Source of the DNA: Vibrio gazogenes
GTDB lineage: Bacteria > Pseudomonadota > Gammaproteobacteria > Enterobacterales > Vibrionaceae
Length of the DNA: 64,000 nucleotides
Assembly: GCF_002196515.1 (NCBI RefSeq)
Contig: NZ_CP018835.1
Location: forward strand, 3,348,001-3,412,000
Reading direction: 5' to 3'
Shown: positions 29,001-36,176 of the stretch, in pieces
How positions within the stretch are numbered: position 1 is the stretch's first letter
Layout: every line of letters starts with the position of its first letter
The notes under the pieces: generated by a model
Told to the model about the DNA's origin: nothing
Databases searched by the model: none
The model's input: only the letters and a program-made list of their open reading frames with translations
Position numbers and translations under genes: made by a program

Positions 29001-31574
29001 AACCGTTTGAGTTACCAAGCGATGCGTGAGCACGTGATCGCCATCGCGAATTTGCTTGTCCGGCAGCATGTTGGTGTGGGCGATGTGGTTGCGGTCGCTT
29101 TGCCAAGAAGTGTCAGGCTCAGTCTTGCTTTTAACAGTATTATTGAATGTGGCGCGGCCTACCTGCCGCTGGATGTCAGCTACCCCGATGATCGATTGGC
29201 TTATATGGTCCATGATGCGCAGCCGAAACTGATCGTGACCACATCTGAGTATCAAGCCCGTTTTCGTGATCTTGGGCAACTGCTGATTTTAGATGCGTTA
29301 CCCGACCCAACACCATTGAGTGATGTCCCGGACCAACCGGTGCTGGATCCGGCGCAGGCGGCATATATCATCTATACCTCAGGCTCGACGGGAAATCCGA
29401 AAGGTGTACTGGTGTCTCACCGGGCGATCGTGAATCGTTTGCAATGGATGCAGTCTGAGTATCAGCTCAGTCATCATGATGTGGTATTGCAGAAAACACC
29501 ATGTAGTTTTGATGTGTCGGTGTGGGAGTTCTTCTGGCCGCTCATTCAGGGCGCGACGTTAGTGATGGCACCCCCTGAGTCACATAAAGATCCGGAGTGG
29601 TTGATGGCGGTCATTGAAGACTACCAAGTCACCACCATGCACTTTGTGCCGTCGATGCTGGCGGCCTTTATCGCCTCGGTCGAAGCCAATGCACAAAAAA
29701 TGGGTACCACGCAGGGCAATACGATCCATGAGAGCAATACGATCCATGAAAGCAATACAATCCATGAAAACAATACAACCCAAGTAAGCAAAGTTGCCCC
29801 GAGCTTACAGCGCGTCTTTTGCTCGGGTGAGGCACTGTCCAAAGATCTCGCCCATGTCTACGCGAAGTGGATTGATGCGCCTTTACATAATCTGTACGGC
29901 CCCACAGAAGCCGCAGTGGACGTGACATATTGTCCGGCATTCGGCGACCCCATCCACGAAAGCCTTGGTCACAGTGTGCCGATTGGTTTACCGGTATGGA
30001 ATACCCAGCTGTATGTGTTGGATAGTTTTCTGCGACAAACACCGGTCGGTGTGCCCGGTGAGTTATATCTCGCCGGTGATCAACTGGCGATTGGCTACTT
30101 AAACCGCAGCGCGCTGACCGCAGATCGGTTCATGGCCAACCCGTTTGCTCATGGTGAGCGAATGTATCGGACCGGAGATGTTGTGCGTTGGTTACCGTCG
30201 GGCAAAATCGAATATCTGGGCAGAAGTGATGACCAGCTCAAAATTCGGGGGCAGCGCATTGAACTGGGAGAAATCGAAGCGGCGCTGCAATCGTTGCCGG
30301 GCGTGAAGCAAGCCTTGGTGTGCGCGAAAGCATTCGGTTCAGAAAGGAACATTGCCGGCGCTGATGAGCGCCAACTGGTGGGCTACGTGATTGGGAATGC
30401 TGGTCAGCAACCGGATGGTGAAGCGCTGAAGGCTGCCTTATCAGCACATCTCCCGGCGTATATGGTACCGATTGCGATCATGGTGCTGGAAGCATTTCCG
30501 CTCAGTGCGAATGGGAAGTTGGATCGTAAAGCGTTGCCGCTGCCGAGTGACATTGTCACGGGAGAAGGGCGGAGAGCGCGCCCCGGTCTGGAAGCTCAAC
30601 TGGTGGCTATTTTTGCCGATGTCCTCGGGATTGATACCCTGTCGGCTGAAGACGACTTCTTTGCGTTGGGAGGGCACTCTTTGATGGCGATGAAGTTAGC
30701 AGCAGACATCCGGCGCGTGTTGAATGTTCCGGTGTCAGTCGGGCAAATCATGGTTCATCCGACGGTCGAAAAACTGGCGCTGTTACTGCTCGATGATGAG
30801 GCTCGCAATGATCCGACGCTGGCCGGTTTTGGCGAAGTCCTGCCGATCCGGGCGGGGAATGGGCCGGCGTTATTCTGTATCAACTCCGCATCAGGGTTTG
30901 CCTGGCAATACACCGGATTACCGAAATATCTGCAAGGTAACTATCCGATTGTCGGGCTTCAGTCGCCACGGCCATCGGGTGCGATTGCTGCGGGGAGCGA
31001 CATGCAAGATGCCTGTGATATCCATATGCGAGCGCTGAAAAAGATTCAGCCCCACGGACCTTATCATTTATTGGGTTATTCATTTGGCGGCACCGTCGCA
31101 CAGTGTCTCGCCGCTCAGCTTCAGCAGCAGGGTGAAACTGTGGCATTCCTCGGGTTACTGGACACTTATCCGCCTGAAGGGCAGGACTGGGACGGGCCAA
31201 TGAATGAAGAAGCGCAGGAGGAAATTGAACGGGAGAAAGACCTGTTTCTGGCCGCTAATGATGTGACGGATGATGAACTTGATCAGCAAAGAGCCGCGAT
31301 GTTTCAAGATATCTCTGCCAACTATGAAGATGCGGTGCGGCTGCTTTCTGGGGCGCACTCCTCGCCATATGATGGTCGGGTCGATCTGTTCGTGGCGCAA
31401 AGGACATTGCCACAAGGCTATGATATCGACCACCACTGGCAGCCGTTTCTGACGCAGTTAGAAAAGCACCAATTCGACTGCTCTCATGAGGATATTCTCG
31501 CGCCTGAGCATGTCGGTGATATCGGTGAACACCTCAATACGTTGTTGTGTCAGATAGAGACACTCCAGTCATAA
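23022..31574 (+). CDS. Two-module siderophore NRPS, C-A-T-E-C-A-T-TE (VabF/EntF type)
   Basis: 2850 residues from ATG 23022, which has a good AAGGA site; the frame is open further upstream but without such a site. Domains: C1 (HHIDVDG near 146) accepts dihydroxybenzoate; A1 (TSGSTG near 608); T1 (GGDSIS, Ser near 1010); epimerisation domain (HHLIIDGVSWRI near 1182, then NLSQTLGWFTTEFP); C2 (HHLVVDG near 1664); A2 (TSGSTG near 2118); T2 (GGHSLM near 2553); thioesterase (GYSFGG near 2687). A2 reads DVWHFSLVDK at the ten specificity positions, identical to the EntF serine code. A1 reads D-A-E-D-V-T-C-V-D-K by my alignment; its extra acidic residues suggest a basic amino acid. Expected unit: DHB-D-(Arg/Lys/Orn)-L-Ser, probably trimerised by the thioesterase as in trivanchrobactin or cyclic trichrysobactin. 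A hexapeptide repeat interrupts A2. Confidence 0.93.
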   Translation: MKDHQVPEEQYDLIGTQQGIWFGQQVMPRPESFNVAHYIEIDGEIDLERFTQAVNRGVAAADSLHFEYLDVDGDIKQRGFAPQLAQDVLEVMDFSQSACVAASAQAWMKADLDTPIELQGSRPRYRHCLIDVSESGKPKWLWYQRYHHIDVDGFSFNAITQYIVSEYNRLMLGTAKPAPFTPFKAVIAEHQQFYRSEACQHARSFWQHQISQLPDIISLATGGRRSSASGVEKFTIELAGGDWLHRGGHQVLPSEFAMALVFAYLHLVSGAPNVCVGFPFMRRMGSSAASSTGAVVNVLPLTLAVEPTMTITDVARAMNKAIRQTRRHQMYDAEHIQRDSGRVGQALYGPMLNYKPFEEEINLAGTKGQTHILSAGPIDDIEFSPQLRHNQLSLTLTANAVTYGQQSLALHAQRFAHMVGQIARNPDRPLRALDIVPTCEQTNIARWSTGSVATDRPQARHVLAEFAHQVERKPDAVALHFGQQHWTFAQLDQAIATRAQQINAFGAGKGDIIGVALPRSAETMITMLAVLRAGAVYLPIDLAYPQERIETILAQAQPKGVIVEQTASLPWQSLTHCISLTVLASLNVTESEHPELEIVPSDVAYIVFTSGSTGQPKGVMNTHGALLNLLHSHRQSVFANAIHRLAEQQQCDESDVQVRAAHTTSFSFDASWEQVIWMLCGHTLYLYDDEQRKDACELTEKVAQDQINALDLPPSLLSQMLDNGLMAASHVPTLVLTGSEAVPESLWSSVKAYPDLLVENCYGPTEFTVDAVSASLNVDDTPVIGQPILNTKAYVLDTQLNTVAVGVVGELYLAGAGLAKGYLNQPGMTAERFVANPFGHGQIMYRTGDLVKWRDNGQLAFIGRSDDQVKVRGFRIELGDVESAINAIDGVETTVVIAQRHGASHRLIAYCTLVNHARSQLDEHSLLTQIAATVPEYMVPAALVIVAQFPLNVNGKIDRQALPEPTIVSGHTWVAPVNHQQQVLCDAVAELLGVDKVGITDDFFALGGDSISAMGLGTLLRKAGYELRPREIFSARQLGGMAELMQPLRRQVTQNQDGDISALPMWRWFEEHFAAQTRYVQGVFVEIESDVTLAHLQAGLKQLVANHAACRLIKQETRYVIQSMAQLKVDTWVETLEITDLDHADLDGVFAHASQMLSPDSQMLRLVQMRDRTGRCGLMILAHHLIIDGVSWRILLPQLNTLVRAQVNGVKAGMTPEVTGLNTWSQALYQHLPQLSQQAPDWIAQESRLIEPCKPPTEKGNVVHRRVLLPTVLTQSMLSHCQDSQAIDVDELLMAAVTSALGQCYQKDAIKLYLESHGREEFDASLNLSQTLGWFTTEFPLVIDLPAAGEIPALLRQVKQAKRRVKDRGLGYMSLRYLDNPYRETLTALSQQHPASLLFNYLGRFEQTQAMWTPVSRAGQFADTFAVSLESDYALLHPLELNIFVDESDDGAQFALNWAWDNAQFSHDEIDTVCDWITQQLEAMLCWMKAQPERQVVLRVAAEYTQTGVSLDDAAVFADRFGPLRDILPALPLQEGLLFQSQVGDENSNYNSTTRLTFQGEVNPHQVQQALNAVITRHPQLGAKFDSSILGQTVQLIPQTDASWPLTCIDIRSESAQQQQAYLAHTEKQTLVRQFDLNHPDESLLGATLIHHGDGQSTLFVSAHHLVVDGWSTPILLGDFLTAYAQGHPSLPPVAASYAEVVSQLKQRDKTQAEMQWQQVLQDVTPTIAFEDVPVDDQVKEHALIIDAETTRQLTQRLSAYGLTMNSLMQGIWSSILGSMTGREDVVFGTPISGRFGHVKGIDEHIGLFSNTIPVRMKLDAQQSLLAQLQAHQATQIQLLEHDELGLGEIQQLAGGDTLFDTLLVVENYPDHATWYDQDYQGATLTHIHNRGYTHYPLTILVLPGEQIHVLFEYRDTVGIAQQVMQRFEKLLQAVIDTPEIPLTQLDLRLAAEITLQKRVNQTQAEVGHHTLRSLMAEQAARTPEQIALIDSDNRLSYQAMREHVIAIANLLVRQHVGVGDVVAVALPRSVRLSLAFNSIIECGAAYLPLDVSYPDDRLAYMVHDAQPKLIVTTSEYQARFRDLGQLLILDALPDPTPLSDVPDQPVLDPAQAAYIIYTSGSTGNPKGVLVSHRAIVNRLQWMQSEYQLSHHDVVLQKTPCSFDVSVWEFFWPLIQGATLVMAPPESHKDPEWLMAVIEDYQVTTMHFVPSMLAAFIASVEANAQKMGTTQGNTIHESNTIHESNTIHENNTTQVSKVAPSLQRVFCSGEALSKDLAHVYAKWIDAPLHNLYGPTEAAVDVTYCPAFGDPIHESLGHSVPIGLPVWNTQLYVLDSFLRQTPVGVPGELYLAGDQLAIGYLNRSALTADRFMANPFAHGERMYRTGDVVRWLPSGKIEYLGRSDDQLKIRGQRIELGEIEAALQSLPGVKQALVCAKAFGSERNIAGADERQLVGYVIGNAGQQPDGEALKAALSAHLPAYMVPIAIMVLEAFPLSANGKLDRKALPLPSDIVTGEGRRARPGLEAQLVAIFADVLGIDTLSAEDDFFALGGHSLMAMKLAADIRRVLNVPVSVGQIMVHPTVEKLALLLLDDEARNDPTLAGFGEVLPIRAGNGPALFCINSASGFAWQYTGLPKYLQGNYPIVGLQSPRPSGAIAAGSDMQDACDIHMRALKKIQPHGPYHLLGYSFGGTVAQCLAAQLQQQGETVAFLGLLDTYPPEGQDWDGPMNEEAQEEIEREKDLFLAANDVTDDELDQQRAAMFQDISANYEDAVRLLSGAHSSPYDGRVDLFVAQRTLPQGYDIDHHWQPFLTQLEKHQFDCSHEDILAPEHVGDIGEHLNTLLCQIETLQS
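29716..29787 (+). repeat. 18-bp tandem repeat inside the serine adenylation domain
   Basis: Three close copies of gcaatacgatccatgaga (29716-29733, 29734-29751, 29752-29769) and a decayed fourth (29770-29787) encode NTIHES, NTIHES, NTIHEN and NTTQVS in frame. They form a hydrophilic loop between FVPSMLAAFIASVEA and the VFCSGEAL motif, where EntF-type domains normally continue with only a short linker. Confidence 0.85.
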
Positions 31575-31577
31575 AGC

Positions 31578-31606
31578 AAAGAACCGGCATGAGCCGGTTC
31601 TTTTTT
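31578..31606 (+). terminator. Terminator of the NRPS operon
   Basis: The stem aagaaccggc / gccggttctt with a four-base loop, followed by a T-run, begins just after the NRPS stop codon. Confidence 0.8.
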
Positions 31607-31653
31607 GCGCTTGATAAAGGGAGGAGACGAGCCGGTTTTTGCTCGGATTTTGG

Positions 31654-32520
31654 CTAGCGTTTCGACAAGGGCTTGGGGATGACCAATGGCGTATGGGTTA
31701 ACGGGTCATCAATCACAACGCTGTTTAACCCATAGACGTCGTGGACCAGCGTTTCGGTCATGATGTCTTTGGGTGCCCCTTGCGCGACCACTGTGCCGGA
31801 TTTCATCACAATCAGATGATCAGCGTAGCGACACGCGTGGTTGAGGTCATGTAATACCGCGACTATCGTGCGACCGTCTTGTCTGTTCAGTGTGCTGAAC
31901 AGCTCAAGTAACTCAATTTGATGGGCAATATCCAAGTAGGTGGTCGGCTCATCCAAGAGCAGATAAGGCGTTTGCTGGGCTAACACCATTGCAACCCAGA
32001 CGCGTTGGCGTTGTCCGCCGGACAGCGATTCAACGGTCTGTTGTAGCAATGCTTCAATCTGAGTCGCCTGAATGGCGTCATTGACCGCTTTTTCGTCCGC
32101 CAGTGTCCAGCGTCGCATGAAAGACTGATGTGGAAAGCGGCCCCGTGCGACAAGATCATGCACCGTGATGCCACTGGGGGCGATTGCCGATTGAGGGAGC
32201 AGGCCGAGCACTTTCGCCAGCGCTTTGCGCGGATATTGCTCGAGGTTTTGACCATCAAAACAAATCTGTCCCTTGCTGGGCGAGAGCAGTTTGCTCAGGC
32301 CGCGGAGTAGGGTTGATTTGCCACAACCATTCGGCCCCAGAATCACGGTGAACTGTTTATCCGGTATTTTGAGTGATAGCCCTTCAGTGATCAGCGTCTC
32401 TTGATAGGCGAGCGTGATATTTTCGGCTATCAGGCGATAATTATTATAACTATGGTGACTATGGCTATGGTGATTATGGCTATGGTTATCGGTCCGTGTG
32501 GTGGGCAGTACATTAGTCAC
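31654..32520 (-). CDS. fepC: Ferric siderophore ABC transporter ATP-binding protein (FepC type)
   Basis: 288 residues. ABC ATPase with Walker A GPNGCGKSTLLRG (near residue 60), Q-loop LLPQSA, signature LSGGQRQRVWVAM (near 162) and Walker B LLLDEPTTYLDIAHQ. It energises uptake through the FepD/FepG permeases. The start is GTG, four bases after the fepG stop, suggesting coupling. The first 28 residues form a His/Ser/Asn-rich extension (DNHSHNHHSHSHHSYNN) encoded by degenerate ggctatggtgatta-like repeats, absent from typical FepC. No internal Met would remove it, so it appears to be translated. Confidence 0.92.
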   Translation of the reverse strand: MTNVLPTTRTDNHSHNHHSHSHHSYNNYRLIAENITLAYQETLITEGLSLKIPDKQFTVILGPNGCGKSTLLRGLSKLLSPSKGQICFDGQNLEQYPRKALAKVLGLLPQSAIAPSGITVHDLVARGRFPHQSFMRRWTLADEKAVNDAIQATQIEALLQQTVESLSGGQRQRVWVAMVLAQQTPYLLLDEPTTYLDIAHQIELLELFSTLNRQDGRTIVAVLHDLNHACRYADHLIVMKSGTVVAQGAPKDIMTETLVHDVYGLNSVVIDDPLTHTPLVIPKPLSKR

Positions 32521-32524
32521 AATA

Positions 32525-33562
32525 TCAGCTTCCGGATTGTTGAATTAAAAGATAGATCAGATAGACACCGCCAATACTGATGGTCACAATGCCGACCGGT
32601 AATTGATTCGGTGCGAAGAGGTTGGCTGCGACAAAGTCTGACAAAGTCAGCAGCATGGCGCCCATTAAAGCCGACGGAATGATGGCGACGCCGCCTTCCC
32701 GGGTCAGCTTTTTCGCCAACTGTGGGGCGACCAGCGCAATGAAAGAAATCGGGCCCGCAGTGGCTGTGACAGCTGCCGTTAAAATGACGCCGAATAGCAT
32801 CGCCAGTTGACGTGTTTTTTCACTGCTGATGCCCAGCATATTCGCACTGTCATCGCCCATTTCGAGGATGTTCATCTTTCTCGCTAATATCATTGCCGCC
32901 AGTAACGCAACGCAGATGAAGGACATGGATGGCACCACTTGATCCCAGCTCACACCATTGAGCGAGCCGGCCCCCCAAAGTGCTGCTGCCATCGATGTTT
33001 CTAAGCTGCTGGAAATCATCATCCAAGTATTAAATGCGCTCAGCATCGCGCTGACACCAATGCCAATAATGATCAGACGAAAGCCTTGTATGCCTTGCTT
33101 AAACGCCAGCAGATACACCATCCCGGCACACACAATGCCACCGACAATGGCACCGAAAGCAATCTGCAAATAGCTGCCGCCGAACAGAATAATCACCACG
33201 AGCGCACCCGTATAAGCACCGGTGTTGAAGCCAATGACATCAGGGCTCCCCAGCGGGTTGCGGATGAGGGACTGAAACAAGGCCCCGCTGACGCCCAGCG
33301 CTGCGCCAAACACTAATCCCGAGGTGAGACGGGGCAGGCGCCATTCCAGCACGACCGTAGTCAGGAATCTTTCTCCTTCACCAAACAGGACTTGCGACAG
33401 TTCAGCAAAGGTTGTTTTTAATTGCCCGGTGGACAGCGCAAACACCGCGACAACAGATGTGAAGCATAGCAGCGCCAAAGACCACTTCAGCGCCCGTTTA
33501 GAGAGCAGAATATTGAGCCAGCCGGTTTGGCTGCCGAGCAGAATCGTATTCGATGGTCGCAT
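32525..33562 (-). CDS. fepG: Ferric siderophore ABC permease (FepG type)
   Basis: 345 residues, about ten hydrophobic segments, FecCD/BtuC family. Typical motifs are LPRLTSGLVFGAALGVSGALFQSLIRNPLGSPD near residue 75 and the ATPase-contact loop around GDDSANMLG near 238. It pairs with FepD to form the inner-membrane channel. The ATG overlaps the last base of the fepD stop (taatg), so the two are translationally coupled. I assign FepG rather than FepD by gene order fepD-fepG-fepC. Confidence 0.9.
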   Translation of the reverse strand: MRPSNTILLGSQTGWLNILLSKRALKWSLALLCFTSVVAVFALSTGQLKTTFAELSQVLFGEGERFLTTVVLEWRLPRLTSGLVFGAALGVSGALFQSLIRNPLGSPDVIGFNTGAYTGALVVIILFGGSYLQIAFGAIVGGIVCAGMVYLLAFKQGIQGFRLIIIGIGVSAMLSAFNTWMMISSSLETSMAAALWGAGSLNGVSWDQVVPSMSFICVALLAAMILARKMNILEMGDDSANMLGISSEKTRQLAMLFGVILTAAVTATAGPISFIALVAPQLAKKLTREGGVAIIPSALMGAMLLTLSDFVAANLFAPNQLPVGIVTISIGGVYLIYLLIQQSGS

Positions 33563-34635
33563 TAGATTTTACCAAAAGAGGTGACTTGACGTGCCAGATA
33601 AATCAGCACGGGCGCACCGACAAAAGCGGTTACAATGGAAACCCGGATTTCATTGATGGCGATCACCCGGCCGACAATATCCGCACTGATGATCAGCAGG
33701 GGGCCGAGTAAAATCGCATACAGTGTGAGCCAGAGTTGGTTCGGGCCCGACAGGCGCCGGGCAATATGCGGAATCATTAAACCAATGAAACCAATGGGGC
33801 CGGCAATGGCAGTTGAACTGCCGCACAGCAGGGCAATCGAGAACAAAGCGGCCAGTTGTACTAATTTCACATTGGTGCCTAAACCTTGCGCAATGTCTTC
33901 ACCGAGCGAAAGGTTATCTAATGCCGGAGAAATCACGAGTGCGACGATGATGCCGAATAACACCGGTAACACCGCCATGGACGCGAGGGACAGATCGCGG
34001 ATATCCAGTGAACCGGCATCCCAAAAACGCATTTGATCAAATGCCATCGGATTCATCAGGGTGATCGACGAAGACACACCTGCAAGTAGCGCCCCGATAG
34101 CAACCCCGGCTAATGTAATTTTGAGCGGATTGACACGGGCTTCTTTGTACGTTCCGACAAAATAAACAAAAACACTGGTGACCAACGCCCCGAAAAACGC
34201 CAGCCAGAGATGTTCTGGCATCGTTTGGTTGCCGAGTAACACCACCCCGGCCAGCACAAAGAAACTTGCCCCGGCGTTGACTCCCAGAATTCCCGGGTCG
34301 GCAAGGGGATTACGCGTGATGGATTGAATTAGGCACCCTGCGACAGCCAAAGCCGCACCGACGAGTAAGCCGATCACTGTTCTCGGAAATCGGCTCTCAA
34401 CAATGATCAAACTTTCAGTCGAGTCAGTATTGGCGAGTAAAACATCCATCACCATACTGGGTGAGATACTTTTGGCACCCACAAAGATGCTCACCGTACA
34501 GATCATCAGTAGCGCGAGTAGCAGTGCGATGAGTTTGCCTGACGGGCTGGATAGTCGTGTCGAAAGCATGGCACGTTGTCTCGGGATTTTTACATCGTGA
34601 CAGGATGTTTCGGGCGGTGAAAATAAGTTGGTCAT
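33562..34635 (-). CDS. fepD: Ferric siderophore ABC permease (FepD type)
   Basis: FecCD/BtuC-family permease with ten predicted helices. Conserved motifs include RFPRTVIGLLVGAALAVAGCLIQSITRNPLADPGILGVNAGA and GEDIAQGLGT. It is the first gene of the minus-strand fepD-fepG-fepC operon, whose promoter lies in the gap shared with the exporter. The start is uncertain: ATG 34635 gives a long polar N-terminus, and ATG 34569 would give the usual short one; neither has a strong ribosome site. Confidence 0.9.
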   Translation of the reverse strand: MTNLFSPPETSCHDVKIPRQRAMLSTRLSSPSGKLIALLLALLMICTVSIFVGAKSISPSMVMDVLLANTDSTESLIIVESRFPRTVIGLLVGAALAVAGCLIQSITRNPLADPGILGVNAGASFFVLAGVVLLGNQTMPEHLWLAFFGALVTSVFVYFVGTYKEARVNPLKITLAGVAIGALLAGVSSSITLMNPMAFDQMRFWDAGSLDIRDLSLASMAVLPVLFGIIVALVISPALDNLSLGEDIAQGLGTNVKLVQLAALFSIALLCGSSTAIAGPIGFIGLMIPHIARRLSGPNQLWLTLYAILLGPLLIISADIVGRVIAINEIRVSIVTAFVGAPVLIYLARQVTSFGKI

Positions 34636-34672
34636 AGATGCTAATAAAAACAATTATCATTTCCATTATTAT
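34636..34672. promoter_or_regulatory. Fur-box-like site between fepD and the exporter gene
   Basis: On the minus strand ggaaatgataattgttttt (plus 34645-34663) fits the Fur consensus at about 13 of 19 positions. It closely resembles the second site upstream of entB. It lies in the divergent gap between the importer operon and the exporter gene. Confidence 0.55.
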
Positions 34673-34758
34673 AAATTAATGATTAGAATGTTCAAGCTTT
34701 AAGCGCTCGTCACGACGAGTAACGCCTTTAAATTCCTCAAATTTTGACGTAGAAGATC

Positions 34759-36048
34759 ATGACAACGCGAAAACTGCTATTAGATTTTAGTCTGCTGAAA
34801 GAGAACCCCCATTTTAGAATGGTGTTTATTGCCAGAATGATGTCCGTACTCGCTTTAGGTATGATGACGGTCGCCGTTCCCATCCAGATTCATCAAATGA
34901 CCGGTTCAACCTTACAGGTTGGCTTGATTATGGCCTTAGACGGCATCGGCATGTTTATTGGTCTGCTGTTTGGTGGGGTGCTGGCCGATAAATATGACCG
35001 GCGTCAGTTGATTTTGATTGCCCGCGCGACCTGTGGTATCGGTTTCGGGGCATTAGCGCTCAATAGCCTGCTGGCGAACGCATCATTGAGTGCACTTTAT
35101 CTCCTCTCCGTGTGGGATGGCTTTTTTGGCGCAATGGGCATGACCGCGCTGATGGCATCGCTGCCTGTGATTGTCGGGCGAGAAAATCTACCGGCGGCAG
35201 CGGCCCTGAGTATGTTGACGGTACGCATCGGGATGGTGCTTTCGCCGGCGATTGGCGGTCTGATCATTTCATTTGGTGATGTCAGTTGGAACTATTTAGC
35301 CGCTGCGGTTGGGACATTGGGGACCCTGATCCCTTTGTTTCGACTACCGACGATGAAACCGACGCATCAAACACCGGAGAATCCTTTACTCTCTTTGTAT
35401 GAGGGGGTTAAGTTTCTGTTTTCCAATAAAGTGGTTGGCTGTGTGGTCGTATTCGGAACGTTGGAGACTTTGGCGACAGCGGTGCGGGTGATGTTCCCTG
35501 CACTGGCGTTAGAAACGTTTACCGGTGATGCAACGAATGCCGGTTTAATGTATTCAGCGATTCCCCTTGGTGCCATGATCGGTGCGTTAACGTCCGGGTG
35601 GGTGAAAACGTCACGCAAGCCCGGGATGGTGATGATTTATGCGACGATGGGTACCTTCTTATCCATTGTTTGCATGGGATTGGCAGGTAACTTCTGGTTG
35701 TTCTTAGCGATTCTGGTGGTCTATGGCTATGCAGGCTCTGTTGCTTCTCTGCTGCAATATTCCATCGTTCAGGGGCATACGCCGGATCACTTATTAGGAC
35801 GTGTCAGCAGCCTGTGGACAGCGCAGGATGTGACGGGAGATTCAGTTGGTGCGCTGGGGCTTGGTGCACTTGGTAAAGTCATGGCACCGGCACTGTCGGT
35901 CTTTAGCTTTGGCGTCGGGGCAACCGGTATCGGTATGTTGATGGTGATTGCGTTTCGTTCTTTACGTCAGGCAACTTTATTTGATCCCGCCCTGGCACCT
36001 CAACAAGAAGAAGCGGGCGGTGATTCACCACAAGCCACGACGGGCTAA
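34759..36048 (+). CDS. entS: EntS-type MFS siderophore exporter
   Basis: 429 residues with about twelve membrane helices. The N-terminal NPHFRMVFIARMMSVLALGMMTVAVPIQIHQMT and loop GGVLADKYDRRQLI are typical of the EntS/VabS group that exports enterobactin-like catechols across the inner membrane. It is divergent from fepD, as entS is from fepD in E. coli. The C-terminal tail is polar and Gln/Glu-rich. Confidence 0.9.
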   Translation: MTTRKLLLDFSLLKENPHFRMVFIARMMSVLALGMMTVAVPIQIHQMTGSTLQVGLIMALDGIGMFIGLLFGGVLADKYDRRQLILIARATCGIGFGALALNSLLANASLSALYLLSVWDGFFGAMGMTALMASLPVIVGRENLPAAAALSMLTVRIGMVLSPAIGGLIISFGDVSWNYLAAAVGTLGTLIPLFRLPTMKPTHQTPENPLLSLYEGVKFLFSNKVVGCVVVFGTLETLATAVRVMFPALALETFTGDATNAGLMYSAIPLGAMIGALTSGWVKTSRKPGMVMIYATMGTFLSIVCMGLAGNFWLFLAILVVYGYAGSVASLLQYSIVQGHTPDHLLGRVSSLWTAQDVTGDSVGALGLGALGKVMAPALSVFSFGVGATGIGMLMVIAFRSLRQATLFDPALAPQQEEAGGDSPQATTG

Positions 36049-36081
36049 CGATTCCGCGCTCAGTGAAGAAATCACCACGAT

Positions 36082-36104
36082 AACCGCCTCAAATGAGGCG
36101 GTTT
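36082..36104 (+). terminator. entS terminator
   Basis: The stem aaccgcctc / gaggcggtt encloses aaat, followed by ttctggtttct. It lies between the convergent exporter and fepB genes. Confidence 0.65.
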
Positions 36105-36143
36105 CTGGTTTCTGTTGGTAGATAAGGTATGGGTCGCGGATAT

Positions 36144-36176
36144 GGGTAAGACGTTTAGCGGCTAAACGTCTTACCC
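36144..36176. repeat. 33-bp perfect palindrome across the fepB stop codon
   Basis: A 16-bp arm gggtaagacgtttagc is followed by one base and its exact reverse complement. The stop codon of fepB lies inside (36155-36157), so the arm also codes for the last residues LGKTFSR. There is no T-run next to it, so it is not a standard intrinsic terminator. Confidence 0.85.

Noticed and set aside
29701..29800. Assembly error or frameshift in the NRPS
   Set aside because: The repeat unit is a multiple of three, stays in frame, and the flanking A-domain motifs continue normally.
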